A stretch of 38,825 nt of DNA, taken from Novosphingobium silvae (GTDB lineage: Bacteria > Pseudomonadota > Alphaproteobacteria > Sphingomonadales > Sphingomonadaceae). Made by a program: the position numbers and the translations under genes. How positions within the stretch are numbered: the first letter of the stretch is position 1; each line of letters starts with the position of its first letter. Below, piece after piece: positions 22,723-30,195 of the stretch. Location: contig NZ_WVTD01000024.1 in assembly GCF_009856825.1 (NCBI RefSeq), positions 1 through 38,825 of the forward strand. Direction: 5' to 3'. Under the pieces are notes generated by a model. That model searched no databases. It was not told the origin of the DNA and saw only the letters and a program-made list of their open reading frames with translations.

Positions 22723-23375
22723 GACGTGCAATCGATCTGGTCGCCGGTCTTTGCTGCCTCGGCTGCGCCCTGCTTCTGACCGGCTCCGGGGCCAGCCAGG
22801 CTCGCGACTACGGCCAGATGGGCCAGACCTTCCCGGTGATCGAGACCGACTTGCTGGCAACGATCGAATCCCGCCTGCGCCGCGCAGAGGCAAGCGGCGA
22901 GCTCGACCGTGTGAACGCCATGTTCGCCAAGAAGGTCGAGGCCAAGGTCAAGCGGCCGACGCCGGTGGCCGGCATCACGGCGGCCGAGCGCCCACGCCAG
23001 TGGAAGTTCGATCCTACCGTGACGATCGAACGGGATATCCGTGACCAGAAGGGCAATCTCATCGCTGCAGCTGGGCAGAAGATCAATCCGCTCGACTTCG
23101 TCGTCCTCCGACAGGATCTGGTCTTCGTCGATGGCGATAGTCCTGGCCAGCTCGACTGGGCAACCCGGCAATATGTCGACGCCAAGGCGAAGATAATCTT
23201 CGTGAACGGATCGCCTTTCGAGGCGATGGGGTCGCGCAAGCGCCGCTTCTATTTCGACCAGGACGGCAAGCTCACAAGCAAGTTCGGCATCAGACATACG
23301 CCCGCGGTCGTCACGCGCGCCGGCAACGTCATGCACGTCTCCGAAGTGGTCCTGCGTCCAGGAAAGGCTGACTGA
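22719..23375 (+). CDS. traW: TraW, pilus assembly protein
   Basis: A 218-residue periplasmic protein. N-terminal signal (LVAGLCCLGCALLLTGSG) with cleavage near QARDYG, the usual TraW opening of mature sequence DYGQMGQTFPVIE. Conserved-type stretches are INPLDFVVLRQDLVFVDGDS, IIFVNGSPFEAM, FYFDQDGKLTSKFGIRHTPA and VVTRAGNVMHVSEV. Works with TraU and TrbC in pilus assembly. Overlaps the peptidase stop by ATGA. Confidence 0.9.
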   Translation: MRRAIDLVAGLCCLGCALLLTGSGASQARDYGQMGQTFPVIETDLLATIESRLRRAEASGELDRVNAMFAKKVEAKVKRPTPVAGITAAERPRQWKFDPTVTIERDIRDQKGNLIAAAGQKINPLDFVVLRQDLVFVDGDSPGQLDWATRQYVDAKAKIIFVNGSPFEAMGSRKRRFYFDQDGKLTSKFGIRHTPAVVTRAGNVMHVSEVVLRPGKAD

Positions 23376-23647
23376 TGCCGCTCTGGCTCGAGCTCCTTCG
23401 CACGCCGATGGCCGCGCCCGAAACATCGGGGCTGCGTCGAATGCGCCTCGTCTGGCAGCTGTTGTGCCTGTCGCTCGCAGCCACCCTGATCTCGCTCGAG
23501 GAGATACAGGCTGCCGCGCCGCATCTGGCGGTCCCGCTGGCAGGCGCTCTGCTCGTCGCCGTTGTCCTGCATACGGCGGTCTACTGGTCGCGGAAGAACC
23601 GGGCAGACCGGGCTCTGATCGCTTCTCGCGAAGGAAAGCCACAATGA
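23375..23647 (+). CDS. Small two-helix membrane protein between traW and traU
   Basis: A 90-residue protein with two hydrophobic segments (about 26-44, LVWQLLCLSLAATLISL, and about 51-69, AVPLAGALLVAVVLHTAVY) and a basic C-terminus. Not recognised. It shares one base with the traW stop and overlaps the traU start by four bases, so it is translated as part of the operon. Probably an accessory membrane protein of the transfer system. Confidence 0.7.
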   Translation: MPLWLELLRTPMAAPETSGLRRMRLVWQLLCLSLAATLISLEEIQAAAPHLAVPLAGALLVAVVLHTAVYWSRKNRADRALIASREGKPQ

Positions 23648-24663
23648 ATTGGCTTCGCTCGTTTGCTGCCTGCCTCTTGCTGACGATAGGCTTTGCGCTT
23701 GCGGCCAGCCCTGCGCAGGCGGCGGGACCGACCTGCAATGGGAAGTTCGTCAATCCCATTACCGATGTTTGCTGGTCGTGCCTGTTTCCCCTTTCGATCG
23801 GCGGCGCGAAAATCTGGCCGAGCGGCCGGCCGGATACGAGCAATCCGGCATCGCCCATTTGCGCGTGCGCGGATCCTTTGCCCCGGATTGGCATATCGGT
23901 AGGCTTCTGGGAGCCGGTTCGCCTCGCCGATGTGACGATGAAGCCCTGGTGTTTCCCCAATCTGGGTGGCGTGCGCCTCTCACCCGGTTTCGACATTGGC
24001 CAGGGGTATCTCGCCGGGCCTTCAATGGTCGGCGGACGTTCGCAAAGCACGGCCAAATGGCATGTCCATTGGTACGTCTATCCGCTGCTCTACTGGATGG
24101 AGATCCTGACCGATTTCCTGTGCTTCGAGCAGGCGTCCTTCGACATTGCCTATATGACCGAAGTCGATCCGCTCTGGCAGGATGACGGGCTGAGCGCGCT
24201 TATCAACCCTGAAGCGATCGTCTTTGCCAATCCCATTGCCAAGGCGGCGTGCGCTGGTGACTGCATCGCAGGAACAGTGGGCCTTCCGCTCGATCCGCTG
24301 TTCTGGTGCGCCGGCTGTCAGGGCAGCATGTACCCGCTCAACGGCAATATTCCTGCCTCGATAGGGCATGTTCAGTCCTCGCGACTGGCGCTCTCGCGCT
24401 TCGCCTACAAGATGCATCGCCAGGCGCTTGCCTGGGGAACGATGGGCTCTGCAGGTTTGTGCAAGAAGTACCTCATGCCCATCATGCGCAAGCAGCAGTA
24501 TCGCTTCCAGATGGTCAATCCGATCCCGACGGTCAGCGGGCGGTTCGCCTGCTCCGCCATCGGGGCTTCAACAATGCCTCCAGATGCCGGTCGTGCCTTC
24601 CCCGCGGGTGGAGAGGACATGGGCTATCTTGTCTGGCGCAAGCGCAATTGCTGCGTGCTTTAG
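23644..24663 (+). CDS. traU: TraU, periplasmic pilus assembly protein
   Basis: A 339-residue Cys-rich exported protein needed for pilus assembly and DNA transfer. Signal at about 1-26 ending QAAG, then the typical TraU start GKFVNPITDVCWSCLFPLSI. Further family segments are CACADPLPRIGISVGFWEP, WCFPNLGG, YWMEILTDFLCFEQ, and the CAGDC/CAGCQGSMYPLNG pairs. Start ATG at 23644 (SD AAGGAAAG just upstream). Many Cys residues imply dependence on the encoded disulfide catalysts. Confidence 0.93.
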   Translation: MNWLRSFAACLLLTIGFALAASPAQAAGPTCNGKFVNPITDVCWSCLFPLSIGGAKIWPSGRPDTSNPASPICACADPLPRIGISVGFWEPVRLADVTMKPWCFPNLGGVRLSPGFDIGQGYLAGPSMVGGRSQSTAKWHVHWYVYPLLYWMEILTDFLCFEQASFDIAYMTEVDPLWQDDGLSALINPEAIVFANPIAKAACAGDCIAGTVGLPLDPLFWCAGCQGSMYPLNGNIPASIGHVQSSRLALSRFAYKMHRQALAWGTMGSAGLCKKYLMPIMRKQQYRFQMVNPIPTVSGRFACSAIGASTMPPDAGRAFPAGGEDMGYLVWRKRNCCVL

Positions 24664-24675
24664 GGGGAGGGGGAG

Positions 24676-25416
24676 ATGCGCCTCGTCAGGATCGGGCTTT
24701 TCGCCCTTGTCGGCACCGTCGCCCTCTCGGCACTTGCCCAGACGATCGAAGGTCAGGATGTCGACGCGATCAGGAAGCGCTCGGCCGAGATGAAGGCGGA
24801 TGCTGAAGCGCTGGTGGACCATGTGAAGGACAGGGGTGTGCGCTTCCGGGAAGAGGCTGGCGCGGTCCAGGAAGGCGGTGTGGCGAACATGCGACGCGTC
24901 GCCGCGAGCGAGCTCCCCGTCGGACCGCCTGGCGCGGTCGATTTCGACGAGATCGTCAAAGGGGCTGCGGCCAATGCGTCCGTGCCTAGCGGCGATGCAC
25001 CAAAGCTGATCGTGTTTGCCAGCCTGTCCATGCCGCAAGCGTCGCTGAAGCGTCTGATCGCCGACACGGCCCAGGCCGGCGGCGTGGTGGTGTTTCGCGG
25101 CTTCCCGGACAATTCGGCCAAAGCCTTTGTGAAACAGCTTGGCGCAGTGGTCTCGCGTGACGACATGACCAGCATCGGCATCGATCCGCGGCTGTTTCGC
25201 GCGTTCAGCGTCCAGGCGGTGCCGACCTACGTCTCGGTTTCGTCCGACTTCGACCTGTGCGCCGGTTTCAACTGCCAGACGAAACTACCGCCTTTCGACC
25301 GTATCGTTGGCAACGTCAGCCTGGAATATGCCCTCGAGCAGTTCGCGCAGGGCAGGGGGCCCGGCGCGCGGGTAGCCGCGGTCGGGCTGTCGAACCTGCG
25401 CAAGGCAAATCCATGA
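24676..25416 (+). CDS. trbC: TrbC, F-type pilus assembly protein
   Basis: A 246-residue periplasmic protein. Signal at 1-21 (IGLFALVGTVALSALA), a helical region (about 25-80) and a C-terminal thioredoxin-like domain without a CxxC: IVFASLSMPQASLKRLI and GVVVFRGFPDN match TrbC, and VQAVPTYVSV supplies the cis-Pro position. It acts with TraW. Strong ribosome site (GGGGGAGGGGGAG). The stop overlaps the traN start by ATGA. Confidence 0.9.
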   Translation: MRLVRIGLFALVGTVALSALAQTIEGQDVDAIRKRSAEMKADAEALVDHVKDRGVRFREEAGAVQEGGVANMRRVAASELPVGPPGAVDFDEIVKGAAANASVPSGDAPKLIVFASLSMPQASLKRLIADTAQAGGVVVFRGFPDNSAKAFVKQLGAVVSRDDMTSIGIDPRLFRAFSVQAVPTYVSVSSDFDLCAGFNCQTKLPPFDRIVGNVSLEYALEQFAQGRGPGARVAAVGLSNLRKANP

Positions 25417-27284
25417 GGGGGCAGGTCTCTTGCCTTGGAGCGGCGATCCTGCTCGCGCTGGGATCTCCGGCCGCAGCGCAGATGACCCTCGATGAGGCAC
25501 GTCAGCAAGGCAAGGACATGGGCTCTGAGAAGCGCCGCGATACCACGCTGGTGCCATCGAGCGATGCTCAGGCCGCAGCGGTGCCGGGCTTTTCCGGCAC
25601 GAACCTGCCCGAAGGGTCTTACTTCAGTGATCCCGAGCGGCTCGAGGCCGCCGCCCAGGCGACAAAATCGTCCAGCCAGCCCTATCGCATCACGACCGAC
25701 GCGGACCATACCCGCGCCACGTTCAGCAATTCGGAGGTGCTGACCACCACGGCCCGGGCCACTGCCGTCGAGAATGATCCATCCACCTACCTGGAGGGAG
25801 AGGATTACAGCAGCAATGGTGGCTCCTGCGCTCCCCTGCCGCCCGCGCCAGGCAGCACCGGCTATTACGAGGCAACCTGCAATGCCGGTGAAAAGGTCGA
25901 TGAGGAGACGCGCACCTGTCCGGTCAGCCTCTCGGTCCGGGCCGATCGGCGAACAATCTATACCTATTACGCTGGCCGGTTGAGAACGAACCCGCAGGAC
26001 GGTGGGCCCTATCCTGCACGCGCCGCATTCGACGATGAAATCGGCTCGGGTGTTTGCTGGGAAAGCCGACCGATCGACTATTGTGGCAGCATGGCCGCCT
26101 ATGGCTATACGGCCGCTAAAGACTGCCGACGGCTTGGCCACACCGCTGTCGAAGTCAAATGCAGCGCCGAGGCACAGGGCATTACCCCTGGCTTCTTTCA
26201 TCCTGGCACCGTTGTCTCGACGGGCAACTATTGGCTGACGAAGCAGGACGAACCTGCGGTTCCCGTGATCACGCGCAACGAAGGAATGTGCGCCGGCAAC
26301 GCGGCTGATGCGAATTGTACGCTGCAGGGCGAGGTTTGCACCTCGAGTGACCCGGTCACTCGTATCGTGGACGGGATCGCGGTGACGCAGCCGTGCTGGG
26401 CATGGGAGCGAACCTATCAGTGCAATCGCATCTCCTCAGCAAGCGACTGCGGGGAGCTCGAGACCAACCGTCAATGCACGTATCTACGGACAGAATGCCT
26501 CGATGAGGATCCTGACGGCGGCGCCTGCAAGGTGACCGAAAAGATCTACCGCTGCCCGACACCCTCGAGCCCCGGCGAGACCGCCCCACAGTATATCTGC
26601 GGAAATGACGTTTACTGCATCAACGGCGAATGCGAACCGATCGTCCGCGAGGCTTCGACCGAGTTCAAGGATGCGCTCGTTGCTCTCCACTCGATCGACC
26701 AGGCAGGATCGGAGTTCGATGAAGCGAACCTGACCGTGTTCAAGGGCGCGCGCGAAACGTGCCACAAGCCGGTCTTCGGACTGATCAACTGCTGCGCTGG
26801 CAAGTCGTCCGGGCTGCTGACGGCCGCTGCGGGCATTGGGGCACTGGCAGGTGGGCCAACCGCTATCGCGGCGCTCGCGACGCCCTTCCTGGCCCTGTTT
26901 GCCTGCTCGCAAAGCGAGATGCGCCTCGACATCAAGGATCGCATGGGATTTTGCCACAAGCTGGGAACATACTGCTCCTCCAGCTTCCTCGGGATCTGCA
27001 AGACCAAACGGACTGCCTATTGCTGCTTCGAAAGCAAATTGAGCCGGATACTGCAGGAGCAGGGACGCATTCAGCTCGGTAAGCCATGGGGCGCCCCCAA
27101 GAGCGAGCAGTGTCGTGGATTCACGATCGAGGAATTTGCTCGTCTCGACTTGTCCAAGATGGATTTCACTGAGGTCTATAAGGAGTTCATGGACGCCGCC
27201 AAGCTGCCCGACGAAGTCGAGACGATGCGGCAGATACAGGACAAGATTAACAACTATTACGAACTGCACGGAACTGGCGGATGA
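25413..27284 (+). CDS. traN: TraN, mating-pair stabilisation adhesin
   Basis: A 623-residue, strongly Cys-rich outer-membrane protein that contacts the recipient cell. Signal at 1-22 (SCLGAAILLALGSPAAA), an acidic/Ser-rich N-terminal part, then multiple Cys pairs (CWEWRT-type CWAWERTYQCNR, TNRQCTYLRTECLD) and the TraN C-terminal segment KPVFGLINCCAGK, CFESKLSRILQEQGR. The latter, with the final GRAQLGKPWG-like motif (here GRIQLGKPWG), is diagnostic. ATG at 25413; upstream codons belong to the trbC shadow. Recipient specificity would lie in the variable central part. Confidence 0.92.
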   Translation: MRGQVSCLGAAILLALGSPAAAQMTLDEARQQGKDMGSEKRRDTTLVPSSDAQAAAVPGFSGTNLPEGSYFSDPERLEAAAQATKSSSQPYRITTDADHTRATFSNSEVLTTTARATAVENDPSTYLEGEDYSSNGGSCAPLPPAPGSTGYYEATCNAGEKVDEETRTCPVSLSVRADRRTIYTYYAGRLRTNPQDGGPYPARAAFDDEIGSGVCWESRPIDYCGSMAAYGYTAAKDCRRLGHTAVEVKCSAEAQGITPGFFHPGTVVSTGNYWLTKQDEPAVPVITRNEGMCAGNAADANCTLQGEVCTSSDPVTRIVDGIAVTQPCWAWERTYQCNRISSASDCGELETNRQCTYLRTECLDEDPDGGACKVTEKIYRCPTPSSPGETAPQYICGNDVYCINGECEPIVREASTEFKDALVALHSIDQAGSEFDEANLTVFKGARETCHKPVFGLINCCAGKSSGLLTAAAGIGALAGGPTAIAALATPFLALFACSQSEMRLDIKDRMGFCHKLGTYCSSSFLGICKTKRTAYCCFESKLSRILQEQGRIQLGKPWGAPKSEQCRGFTIEEFARLDLSKMDFTEVYKEFMDAAKLPDEVETMRQIQDKINNYYELHGTGG

Positions 27285-27700
27285 GCGATGGACCATCCGG
27301 AGGGCAGATGGCCCCAGCCGCAAATGACGTCATCGATACCTGCGAGGCGTGCCCGATCAACGGCATGACGGTCATCGAGCTCGGCATATTTCTGTCCGTT
27401 CACCGCTCGATCCAACCGTTGCCGTCCCAGGACATCTGCGATGTCGTCAATGGCTGGTTCGCCGATACCGTCTCCTGCGCAAGTATCGACAGTGCCACGC
27501 TGCTGATGCGGCGGCGGGGCTGGCTTGCCGGTACGCGCTGCGGGTTCTGGGCCACCGAGCAGGGGCGGACCGTAGCGCGCCCCGTTTTGCACGGAATCGT
27601 CAATATGCTCGATCAAGGCACTCGTCTCCTCGACGTCGCCTTGATGATGAGCCTGCTTCGCCTCACCAAGAAGGAGCTCGATAGTGCCATCGATCTTTGA
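27281..27700 (+). CDS. Small winged-helix-like protein inside the tra operon
   Basis: A 139-residue soluble protein of no recognised tra family, overlapping the traN stop by four bases. The middle, DIC-DVVNGWFADTVSCASID, SATLLMRRRGWLAGTRCGFW and ATEQGRTVARPVLHGI, has the shape of a winged helix: two helices, recognition-type helix, Gly-rich wing, closing helix. Two N-terminal Cys (CEAC) precede it. It has no signal, so it stays in the cytoplasm while neighbours are exported, which suggests regulation rather than pilus structure. Function is inferred from fold outline only. Confidence 0.6.
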   Translation: MSDGPSGGQMAPAANDVIDTCEACPINGMTVIELGIFLSVHRSIQPLPSQDICDVVNGWFADTVSCASIDSATLLMRRRGWLAGTRCGFWATEQGRTVARPVLHGIVNMLDQGTRLLDVALMMSLLRLTKKELDSAIDL

Positions 27701-27902
27701 ACCGGTCCTCCTGCTGCTCCTGTCGGCCACAGACCAACCTCCCGCTGCTTCGCCTCGACCAGCACCCGCTCCACCACTCTGCCAGCGTGCATCGTCCGGC
27801 TCCCCATGCTGCCGCGTGCCATCGCTCTGGTCTGAGCCACCCCCACCTTCCGCACCGCAAACGTCTCCAGCGCTCGCGCCGGAGAAGGGGGCCAACCAAT
27901 GA
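27684..27902 (+). CDS. Small Pro-rich exported-type protein between wHTH gene and traF
   Basis: A 72-residue frame with a GTG start preceded by a strong AAGGAG eight bases upstream, overlapping the previous gene by 17 bases and the traF start by ATGA. This tight coupling argues that it is real. N-terminus FEPVLLLLLSATD is hydrophobic (short signal or anchor). The rest is Pro/Ser/Ala-rich with three Cys. Not recognised; it could be a small lipoprotein-like or periplasmic linker protein. Confidence 0.5.
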   Translation: MPSIFEPVLLLLLSATDQPPAASPRPAPAPPLCQRASSGSPCCRVPSLWSEPPPPSAPQTSPALAPEKGANQ

Positions 27903-28717
27903 TTGCCCGTGGTTTCATCGCGCTCGTCTATGCAGCCTTTCTCACACCTGTGCCCGCTGCAGCACAGGTCGCCGCACCTCGGCACCAACCCGATGGAGCA
28001 ACGCAGGCCGGTGACGAATTCTACTGCGAAGAGCGGCGTCTGGGGCAATGGTTCTACTGCACGAAGCCCGAGCCCAAGCCCGATATCGACGCGCCTCAGG
28101 CGCCGGCTTCGTCGGCCGCAGAGCGGCTGAGCGCGATCACCAAGGAGTTGGACGAGCTCAAGGCTCGCGCGATCCTGGATCCGTCCCAAGAGAATGTGGT
28201 GGCGTATGTGCGATTCCAACGCGAACAGCTCGACCGCGCATCCACCTTCTCTGACACCTGGCAGCGGGCGCTGTGGCAGCATTCAGACCTTGACTACACC
28301 TTGCAGCGCCCGGTCTCGACCGTGGCAAAGCGCGCCTGGCTTGATAACCGGAAGGCGGACCGGGACGCGGTCCTGACCAATCTCAGTCAGCGCTATGGCC
28401 TGTTCTACTTCTTCGCCCAAAGCTGCGGCGCCTGCGAGGTCTTTTCTCCGATCCTGCGTTCGGTCGCCGACAGCCACCGGATGGCGGTGATGGCGGTATC
28501 GATGGATGGCGGCCCAAGCCGCGACTTCCCCCGATATGTGGTCGATAGTGGCCAACGGGCGCGGATGGGCATTTCCGGCAACGAGACGCCGGCCCTCGTT
28601 CTTTTCGACACCGCCACGCGCAAGACCATTCCGGTCGGGTACGGCATCCTCAGCGCTGATGAAATCATGGAGCGCATCTTCACGCTGACCAACACCAAGG
28701 TGGGGAGCGACTACTGA
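27899..28717 (+). CDS. traF: TraF, F-type thioredoxin-fold pilus assembly protein
   Basis: A 272-residue periplasmic protein. Signal at about 1-23, FYCEERRLGQWFYC in the N-terminal part as is typical for F TraF, a helical linker, then a thioredoxin fold with FFAQSCGACEVF; C176-G-A-C179 is an intact redox motif (F TraF itself lacks it). The following TPALVLFDT segment carries the cis-Pro. Likely introduces or reshuffles disulfides in TraN, TraH and TraU. The start overlaps the small orf, and its stop shares one base with the traH start. Confidence 0.9.
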   Translation: MIARGFIALVYAAFLTPVPAAAQVAAPRHQPDGATQAGDEFYCEERRLGQWFYCTKPEPKPDIDAPQAPASSAAERLSAITKELDELKARAILDPSQENVVAYVRFQREQLDRASTFSDTWQRALWQHSDLDYTLQRPVSTVAKRAWLDNRKADRDAVLTNLSQRYGLFYFFAQSCGACEVFSPILRSVADSHRMAVMAVSMDGGPSRDFPRYVVDSGQRARMGISGNETPALVLFDTATRKTIPVGYGILSADEIMERIFTLTNTKVGSDY

Positions 28718-30180
28718 TGAACGGCATACGAGGAAACGCTTTTGGCCGTATGGTCTCCCGTACTGCCACCGGGCTAGCGTTGCTCGCTGCCTCGAACCTC
28801 GCGCTTACAGGCGTGGCGCGGGCGGATGTCGCCGGCGAGATGAACAGCTTCTTCAATGACGCCGGGGGCGCTGCCAATGTCACCGGCCCGTCCGCCTATC
28901 AGGGGCAATCGGCAGGCTACTATTCGCTCGGCAATGTCTGGACCCGTTTCCCCCAGAAGAGCGTGTCTCCCTTCAATCTGCAATTACCGAGCGCCAGAGC
29001 GGGCTGCGGCGGCATAGATCTGTTCGCAGGCTCCTTCTCCTTCATCAACGCGAGTGAGATCGTTGCGATGCTGAAGGCGACGGCGAACAACGCGCTTGGT
29101 TTCGCCTTCAAGCTCGCCATCGACAGTGTGTCGCCGGAGATCGGCAAGGTAATGGATGAGTTCTCCCAGAAGGCGCAGCTCCTCAACCAGATGAACATCT
29201 CCTCGTGTGAGACCGCCCAGGCTCTGGTTGGCGGGATCTGGCCCCAGATGGAGACGACACGATCCACGATCTGCGAGGCGGTAGGGAACAGCCAGGGCAT
29301 CTTTTCCGACTGGGCGGCGGCACGGCAGGGCTGCAATAATGGTGGCCAGCGCGACAGCACGATTGCCCGAAACAATGATCCGCGAATGCGCGAGCAGCTC
29401 ATCGGCGAACCGCACAACTACACCTGGGAGGCGCTGCGCAAATCGCAGAAGTTCGGGGCCTTCGACCAGGAATTCTCGGAATACATCATGACGATCGTGG
29501 GCACGGTCGTGACCCGGCCGCCAACTGGCAGCGATCAGGGGCCGCAGGTGGATATCGTGGGCCCGGCCGAGGAAGCGGTGGTCACCGCGCTCCTGGATGG
29601 CACTGCCAACGCGCCGGCGGTGAAGATCCTCAAATGTACGAACTCGGACTGCACGACGATTGGCGAGCAAGCCCTCACGGTTCCCGCGAGTGCTGCATTG
29701 CGGCCGCGGATCTCAGCGATGATCACCTCGATCAGCAGCAAGATCCGCAGTGACACCGCGCTAGATGCCGGGGAGCGGCAGCTTCTGAACATCGCTACGA
29801 TCCCGCTGTACAAAATCCTCGCGGTTCAGGCGATGGCCCATCAGGTGCTGGCCGACGGGGAGATCCAGACGCTCTCCGAGATCGTCGCAATCGACATGCT
29901 CAACGCGATGGTCGACAACATACTCGACCGGGTTGAGCAGGCGAAGGTCTTCTATCAGACGGCCGACCAGGAAACCGCTTCGCAGTGGCGCCAGCAAATC
30001 GCAGCGACGCGCGCGAAATTCGCGCAGCGCGACATCAAGCTGAGCAATAAGCTCAATGAGACGCTGATGATCATCAACCGCAGCGTTATGCTCGAATCCA
30101 CGCTGCAGAACGCGATGTCACCGGGCATGCAGGCAGCACTCAGCTTTTCGCGGAGCCTCAATGTCCAGGGCCTGATGTAA
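28717..30180 (+). CDS. traH: TraH, pilus assembly protein
   Basis: A 487-residue exported protein. Signal with core TGLALLAASNLALTGVARA (about 17-36), then MNSFFNDAGGAANVTGPSAY, a TraH hallmark, and GCGGIDLFAGSFSFINASE. C-terminal helices suggest coiled-coil. Length close to F TraH (458). Needed with TraF and TraG for pilus extension. It begins at the last base of traF and is followed 15 bases later by traG with a GGGGAGGGGGG ribosome region. Confidence 0.93.
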   Translation: MNGIRGNAFGRMVSRTATGLALLAASNLALTGVARADVAGEMNSFFNDAGGAANVTGPSAYQGQSAGYYSLGNVWTRFPQKSVSPFNLQLPSARAGCGGIDLFAGSFSFINASEIVAMLKATANNALGFAFKLAIDSVSPEIGKVMDEFSQKAQLLNQMNISSCETAQALVGGIWPQMETTRSTICEAVGNSQGIFSDWAAARQGCNNGGQRDSTIARNNDPRMREQLIGEPHNYTWEALRKSQKFGAFDQEFSEYIMTIVGTVVTRPPTGSDQGPQVDIVGPAEEAVVTALLDGTANAPAVKILKCTNSDCTTIGEQALTVPASAALRPRISAMITSISSKIRSDTALDAGERQLLNIATIPLYKILAVQAMAHQVLADGEIQTLSEIVAIDMLNAMVDNILDRVEQAKVFYQTADQETASQWRQQIAATRAKFAQRDIKLSNKLNETLMIINRSVMLESTLQNAMSPGMQAALSFSRSLNVQGLM

Positions 30181-30195
30181 GGCGGGGAGGGGGGT

